A DNA stretch of 64,000 nucleotides, from contig NZ_CP135079.1 of NCBI RefSeq assembly GCF_032121415.1, forward strand, positions 2,542,001 to 2,606,000. Direction: 5' to 3'. The translations under genes and the position numbers were made by a program. The notes beneath the pieces are model-generated. The model saw only the letters and a list, made by a program, of their open reading frames with translations, had not been told where the DNA came from and searched no databases. Every line of letters begins with the position of its first letter. The stretch's first letter is position 1. Origin of the DNA: Streptomyces parvus. Lineage in GTDB: Bacteria > Actinomycetota > Actinomycetes > Streptomycetales > Streptomycetaceae. Positions 59,917-64,000 of this stretch are shown here, piece after piece.

Positions 59917-60088
59917 AACTCAATTTTAGTGCGCGGACCGCCCGGCGGCATACGTGTCGCGTACGTGAGCTTGCCGACAAGGGTGGGACACGGCGGAGAT
60001 ACCGGGCGGATGGAGCGGTGAATTCCTGCCTCGGGGTCCCCGACTATGCTCGGTCCGCACGTCCGTCCGCACCTCCCAGGAGCACTCC

Positions 60089-61432
60089 ATGGCCCTCAGG
60101 ATCACTGTGATCGGCACCGGCTATCTCGGCGCCACCCATGCCGCGGCCATGGCCGAGCTGGGCTTCGAGGTCCTGGGGCTCGACATCGTGCCGGAGAAGA
60201 TCGAGCTGCTCTCGACCGGCCGCGTACCGATGTACGAGCCGGGGCTGGAGGAGATGCTCCAGCGGCACGTCGCCGGGATCGAGGGGTCCAGTGGGCGGCT
60301 GCGCTTCACCACCTCCTGGGAGGAGGTCGCGGAGTTCGGCGACGTCCACTTCGTCTGTGTGAACACTCCGCAGAAGCACGGCGAGTACGCCTGCGACATG
60401 AGCCATGTGGACAGCGCCTTCGACGCGCTCGCCCCGCATCTGACCCGGCCCGCCCTGGTCGTCGGCAAGTCGACCGTTCCCGTGGGCTCCGCCGCCCGTC
60501 TCGCGGACCGGCTCGCCGAGCTGGCTCCGGTGGGCCCCGGGGCCGAGCTGGCCTGGAACCCGGAGTTCCTCCGCGAGGGCTTCGCCGTGCAGGACACCCT
60601 CCACCCCGACCGGATCGTCGTCGGCGTCACGAGCGAGAACGCCGAGAAGGTGCTCCGCGAGGTGTACGCCGTGCCGGTCGCCGAGGGCTCGCCGTTCGTC
60701 GTGACCGACTTCCCGACCGCCGAACTGGTGAAGACCTCCGCCAACTCCTTCCTCGCCACCAAGATCTCCTTCATCAACGCCATGGCCGAGGTCTGCGAGG
60801 CCGCCGACGGTGACGTCGTGAAGCTCGCCGAGGCCATCGGGCACGACGACCGGATCGGGAAGAAGTTCCTGCGGGCCGGGATCGGCTTCGGCGGCGGCTG
60901 CCTGCCCAAGGACATCCGCGCTTTCATGGCCCGCGCCGGCGAGCTGGGCGCCGACCAGGCGCTCACCTTCCTCCGCGAGGTCGACTCCATCAACATGCGC
61001 CGCCGCGGCCACATGGTGGAGCTGGCCCGCGAGGCGGCGGGCGGCGGCTCGTTCCTCGGCACACGGGTGGCGGTCCTGGGCGCCACGTTCAAGCCCGACT
61101 CCGACGACGTACGCGACTCCCCCGCGCTCAACGTCGCCGGGCAGATCCACCTCCAGGGCGGCCAGGTGACCGTGTTCGACCCGAAGGGGATGGACAACGC
61201 CCGGCGGCTGTTCCCGACCCTCGGTTACGCGGACTCGGCGTTGGAGGCCGTGCGCGGCGCGGACGTGGTGCTGCACCTCACGGAGTGGCGCGAGTTCCGC
61301 GAGCTGGACCCGGCCGAGCTGGGCGAGGTGGCCGCCCGCCGGATCATCCTGGACGGGCGCAACGCCCTGGACAGCGCGGTGTGGCGCGAGGCCGGGTGGA
61401 CGTACCGGGCGATGGGCCGCCCGAAGGCCTAG
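60089..61432 (+). CDS. UDP-glucose/GDP-mannose 6-dehydrogenase family protein
   Basis: The enzyme oxidises a nucleotide sugar to its uronic acid form with two NAD. The 447-residue protein has the Rossmann motif ITVIGTGYLGATHAA, VNTPQ at the NAD site, the central-domain block NPEFLREGFAVQDTLHPDR, and the catalytic Cys271 in GFGGGCLPKD. The third domain has GATFKPDSDDVRDSPAL. UDP-glucose is the usual substrate of this sequence type, but GDP-mannose is possible because manA, manB and manC lie in the same region. AGGAG lies six bases before the ATG. The following gene starts 44 bases later. Confidence 0.92.
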   Translation: MALRITVIGTGYLGATHAAAMAELGFEVLGLDIVPEKIELLSTGRVPMYEPGLEEMLQRHVAGIEGSSGRLRFTTSWEEVAEFGDVHFVCVNTPQKHGEYACDMSHVDSAFDALAPHLTRPALVVGKSTVPVGSAARLADRLAELAPVGPGAELAWNPEFLREGFAVQDTLHPDRIVVGVTSENAEKVLREVYAVPVAEGSPFVVTDFPTAELVKTSANSFLATKISFINAMAEVCEAADGDVVKLAEAIGHDDRIGKKFLRAGIGFGGGCLPKDIRAFMARAGELGADQALTFLREVDSINMRRRGHMVELAREAAGGGSFLGTRVAVLGATFKPDSDDVRDSPALNVAGQIHLQGGQVTVFDPKGMDNARRLFPTLGYADSALEAVRGADVVLHLTEWREFRELDPAELGEVAARRIILDGRNALDSAVWREAGWTYRAMGRPKA

Positions 61433-61476
61433 GGCGCCTTTGGCTTCGCCCCGCCTGCAGCGGACAGGCTGAGCCC

Positions 61477-62661
61477 ATGGACGACTCGCACGACTGGATC
61501 ACCACCCCGCTCACCGACGGCCTTCTGCGCGGCGCGCTCGAACTGGAGCGCACCGAGCGCGGTGGTCTCCTCCCCCACCGGCTGCCCGCTCCGGCCCGCG
61601 CCCGGTCCGGCGGCGACGAGCAGGTGGCGCAGGCGGAGTCGCAGCCCTCGGGTGTGCGCGTGATCTTCCGTACCCGGGCCACCGCCGTGGAGCTGGACGT
61701 CCTGCGCACGGTGATCGGCCACCGGGGCCTCCCGCCCCTCCCGAACGGCGCGTACGACCTGTACATCGACGGCGAGCCGGCCGGCCGGGCCTCGGCGAGC
61801 GGCGGCAACGTGCTGATGGTCGACCTGTCCGACGGGGCGCGGGAGCTGTTCCCCGGCAGCCCCGGGGCCGTATCCTTCACCGGGCTGCCCGCGCGGGAGA
61901 AGACCGTCGAGATCTGGCTCCCGTACACCGAGACCACCGAGCTGCTCGGGCTGCGCACCGACGCTCCGGTCGAGGCCCAGGAGCCGGGCGGCCGGCCGGT
62001 CTGGCTGCACCACGGCAGTTCCATCAGCCAGGGGTCCTCGGCCGACAGCTCCGCCACCGCCTGGCCCGCCCTGGCGGCCGCGGCGGGAGGCGTGGAGCTG
62101 GTCAACCTCTCGCTGGCGGGCAGCGCGCTCCTCGATCCGTTCACCGCGTGCGCGCTGCGGGACACCCCCGCCGACCTGATCAGCGTCAAGATCGGCATCA
62201 ATCTCGTCAACCGCGACGCGATGGAGCTGAGCGACTTCGGACCGGCCGTGCACAGGTTCCTCGACACCATCCGCGACGGGCATCCCACCGCGCCGCTGCT
62301 CGTCGTCTCGCCCATCCTCTGCCCCGGGCAGGAGGACACCCCGGGGCCCGCCGCCCCGGACGTCTCCGAGGGGCGGGTGGGGTTCACGGCGCTGGGAGAC
62401 CCGGCCGACGCGGCTCGCGGCAAGCTGACGCTGCGCGTCGTACGGCGGGAGCTGGCCCGGATCGTGGCGGAGCGGGCGGCGTCGGACCCCCACCTCTTCC
62501 ACCTGGACGGCCTCACCCTGTACGGCGAGGCCGACCACGCCGAGCTGCCGCTGCCCGACCGGCTGCACCCGGACGCCGCCGCCCACCGTCGCATGGGCGA
62601 GCGCTTCGGGGCGTTCGCCTTCGGTCCGGGGGGACCGTTCGCGGGGGCGGAGCGCATCTGA
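61477..62661 (+). CDS. SGNH/GDSL-type hydrolase
   Basis: Esterases of this fold act on a wide range of esters. The 394-residue protein has an N-terminal beta-sandwich (RVIFRTRATAVELDVLRT; NGAYDLYIDGEPAG) typical of the carbohydrate-esterase-like two-domain type, then the SGNH domain from about residue 168: block I with the serine in WLHHGSSISQG, block III with GINLVN, and the Asp-His pair in LPDRLHPDAAAH. No signal peptide is visible. It is downstream of the dehydrogenase gene, probably co-transcribed, so a sugar ester is a reasonable guess for the substrate. Confidence 0.88.
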   Translation: MDDSHDWITTPLTDGLLRGALELERTERGGLLPHRLPAPARARSGGDEQVAQAESQPSGVRVIFRTRATAVELDVLRTVIGHRGLPPLPNGAYDLYIDGEPAGRASASGGNVLMVDLSDGARELFPGSPGAVSFTGLPAREKTVEIWLPYTETTELLGLRTDAPVEAQEPGGRPVWLHHGSSISQGSSADSSATAWPALAAAAGGVELVNLSLAGSALLDPFTACALRDTPADLISVKIGINLVNRDAMELSDFGPAVHRFLDTIRDGHPTAPLLVVSPILCPGQEDTPGPAAPDVSEGRVGFTALGDPADAARGKLTLRVVRRELARIVAERAASDPHLFHLDGLTLYGEADHAELPLPDRLHPDAAAHRRMGERFGAFAFGPGGPFAGAERI

Positions 62662-62762
62662 AGCCGCTCAGGCGTCGATCACCCGGGACCCACGCACTCG
62701 GGCTGCCGCTGACGGCAGGCCCGGGGGTGCCTGGCCGGTATCGGCCGGGCGCGTGCGGCGAT

Positions 62763-63089
62763 TCAGTTGCCGATGCCGGAGCTGCCCACGCCGGTGTTGC
62801 CGATGCCGGAGCTGCCGAGGCCCGAGTTGCCGTGGCCGTGGCTGCCGATGCCCGTGTTGCCGATTCCGGCGTTGCCCCAGCCCCAGTTGCCGAGGCCGGC
62901 GTTGCCGATGCCACCGTTGAAGCCGCCCGCGTTGCCCAGGCCCATGTTCTCGATGCCCGCGTTGCCGACGCCCTTGTTCCCGATGCCCGCGTTGCCCACA
63001 CCGTCGGCGGCGGCCACACCCGCGCCGCCGATGGACAGTACGGCCGCGGCACCGAGCGCGGTCGTGATGCGGAGAAGATTCGTGCGCAT
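62763..63089 (-). CDS. Small secreted protein made of GxGNx pentapeptide repeats
   Basis: The 108-residue precursor has a clear signal peptide (MRTNLLRITTALGAAAVLSI, cleavage after Ala28). The whole mature chain of 80 residues is 16 tandem units of G-[VIL]-G-N-x, such as GVGNA, GIGNK, GLGNW and GIGNT, with a few variants (GIENM, GGFNG, GHGNS). The pattern recalls the asparagine/glycine repeats of mycobacterial PPE-MPTR proteins but there is no PPE domain. The start has a strong AGGAGGT eight bases upstream. No cysteine or catalytic residue is present, so a structural or surface role is likely. Function unknown. Confidence 0.85.
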   Translation of the reverse strand: MRTNLLRITTALGAAAVLSIGGAGVAAADGVGNAGIGNKGVGNAGIENMGLGNAGGFNGGIGNAGLGNWGWGNAGIGNTGIGSHGHGNSGLGSSGIGNTGVGSSGIGN

Positions 63090-63202
63090 CGTTGCGTACC
63101 TCCTGTTGGGGGGAATTCCTGCCCGCTATCCCTAACACGAGGTTGCGTCGGATATGGGGATGATTGCCCGAATCTTCCGTGTCGTCAGAGAGCTTGCACG
63201 GG

Positions 63203-64000
63203 TCAGCGCGTCCGCTGCCCGTCCAGCTCGGCGATCGTGGCGTGCGACGGGCCGCGCCCGCTCTGCTCGTCGCGGGCCACGGCCTCCGCGTCGCGCAGCA
63301 CCCGTACGGCGTTCTGCCAGGTCAGCTTGGCGAGGTCGCCCTCGGACCAGTTACGTCGCAGCAGCTCGGCGATGAGGTTCGGGTAGCCGGAGACGTCCTC
63401 CAGGCCGCGCGGGGTGAACGCCGTGCCGTCGTAGTCGCCGCCGATGCCGATGTGGTCGACGCCCGCCACCGCGCGCATGTGGTCGAGGTGGTCCGCGATG
63501 GTGGCGACGGTGGCCTCGGGGCGCGGGTGGGCCGCCTCGAAGTCCTCGTGGATCCGCATCGCGACCGGGGTGGTGTCGAGGTGGTGCAGGCCGTGCTCGC
63601 GCATGTTGCGGTCGGCGGCCAGGGTCCAGGCGACGGCCTCGGGCAGCACGAACTTCGGGACGAAGGTCGCCATCGCGACGCCCCCGTTGGCCGGGAGGGC
63701 CGCCAGCACATCGTCGGGGATGTTGCGCGGGTGGTCGCAGACGGCGCGGGCCGAGGAGTGCGAGAAGATCACCGGCGCGGTGCTGGTGGCGAGCGCGTCG
63801 CGCATGACGCCGTCGGCGACGTGGCTGAGGTCGACCAGCATGCCGATGCGGTTCATCTCGCGGACGACCTCGTGGCCGAAGGCGGAGAGGCCGCCGAGGC
63901 GCGGCAGGTCCGTCGCGCTGTCGGCCCAGTCGATGTTGTCGTTGTGGGTGAGCGTCAGGTAACGGACGCCCAGGTCGTACAGGGCGCGCAGGGTGCCCAG
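63203..64000 (-). CDS. Membrane dipeptidase (peptidase M19), N-terminus cut by window edge
   Basis: Renal-dipeptidase-type enzymes are zinc hydrolases of the amidohydrolase fold that split dipeptides, in bacteria sometimes with D-residues. About 265 residues of the C-terminal part are visible. The M19 signatures are [53 protein letters not shown] and [25 protein letters not shown] (positions 63400-63470), with metal-binding His and Asp residues in place. The tail (AELDGQRTR) ends at 63203. The start lies outside the window. Confidence 0.94.
   Translation of the reverse strand: MGTLRALYDLGVRYLTLTHNDNIDWADSATDLPRLGGLSAFGHEVVREMNRIGMLVDLSHVADGVMRDALATSTAPVIFSHSSARAVCDHPRNIPDDVLAALPANGGVAMATFVPKFVLPEAVAWTLAADRNMREHGLHHLDTTPVAMRIHEDFEAAHPRPEATVATIADHLDHMRAVAGVDHIGIGGDYDGTAFTPRGLEDVSGYPNLIAELLRRNWSEGDLAKLTWQNAVRVLRDAEAVARDEQSGRGPSHATIAELDGQRTR

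Noticed and set aside
62763..63089. CRISPR-like or satellite tandem repeat of about 15 bases
   Set aside because: The period is exactly in codon frame, follows a signal peptide and a strong ribosome site, and varies mainly by conservative codon changes, so it is a repeat protein gene.

Overview
The window is high-GC actinobacterial chromosome, almost certainly Streptomyces. Supporting signs are strong GC bias at third codon positions, frequent GTG starts, anti-SD-type ribosome sites (AGGAG/GGAGG), a 16S-23S-5S operon without spacer tRNAs, a WhiB sporulation regulator, MtrA-MtrB-LpqB, coenzyme F420 genes and five LytR-CpsA-Psr (LCP) proteins. No phage, plasmid, insertion sequence or CRISPR array is visible. 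The region looks like conserved core chromosome rather than an island.

Layout. 1-8.6 kb (minus): a LuxR-type response regulator cut by the window edge, long ribosome hibernation factor, ComF-like phosphoribosyltransferase, then lpqB, mtrB, mtrA and mtnA in a tight cluster. 8.7-14.2 kb (plus): a five-gene operon of two membrane proteins, a DUF4350 protein, a MoxR ATPase and a DUF58 protein. 14.3-20.1 kb (minus): a complete rRNA operon with a multi-promoter leader. 20.2-22.9 kb: divergent SpoIIM-like and RDD membrane proteins, normally partners of MoxR/DUF58, plus an unknown protein. 23-30.4 kb (minus): ahcY, a cation efflux protein, manA, a SIS-domain isomerase-like protein, a Trm112-like protein and manB. 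30.5-37.1 kb: DUF3499, a degenerate metallopeptidase-like protein, DUF5719 and a very large membrane glycosyltransferase. 37.4-41.3 kb: whiB, a cysteine-rich leader peptide with cysteine dioxygenase, and fbiA/fbiB for F420. 41.5-45.2 kb (minus): a DNA glycosylase, manC and a secreted peptidoglycan amidase. 45.4-56.3 kb: a TIGR03089 protein and five LCP genes with a GT2 glycosyltransferase and a thioesterase between them. 56.4-64 kb: unknown proteins, a DHFR/RibD-like reductase, acyl-CoA dehydrogenase, UDP-glucose/GDP-mannose dehydrogenase, SGNH hydrolase, a small secreted glycine/asparagine repeat protein and part of a membrane dipeptidase.

How it fits together. From memory, the gene content and much of the order match the Mycobacterium tuberculosis block from about Rv3241c to Rv3268 (hpf, comF, lpqB, mtrB, mtrA, sahH, manA, SIS protein, manB, whiB2, fbiA, fbiB, manC, LCP, TIGR03089). 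A common theme is envelope building: manA, manB and manC lead from fructose-6-phosphate to GDP-mannose, Ugd makes a uronic acid nucleotide, glycosyltransferases use such donors, and LCP proteins attach glycopolymers to peptidoglycan. MtrAB-LpqB and WhiB link this to growth and sporulation. The Streptomyces-specific additions are the rRNA operon, which separates the MoxR/DUF58 operon from SpoIIM/RDD, and the multiplied LCP genes.

The least expected items are a 31-residue cysteine-rich leader peptide upstream of cysteine dioxygenase and a 108-residue secreted protein whose mature part is entirely a GxGNx pentapeptide repeat. All identifications come from reading motifs and context; no database search was run.
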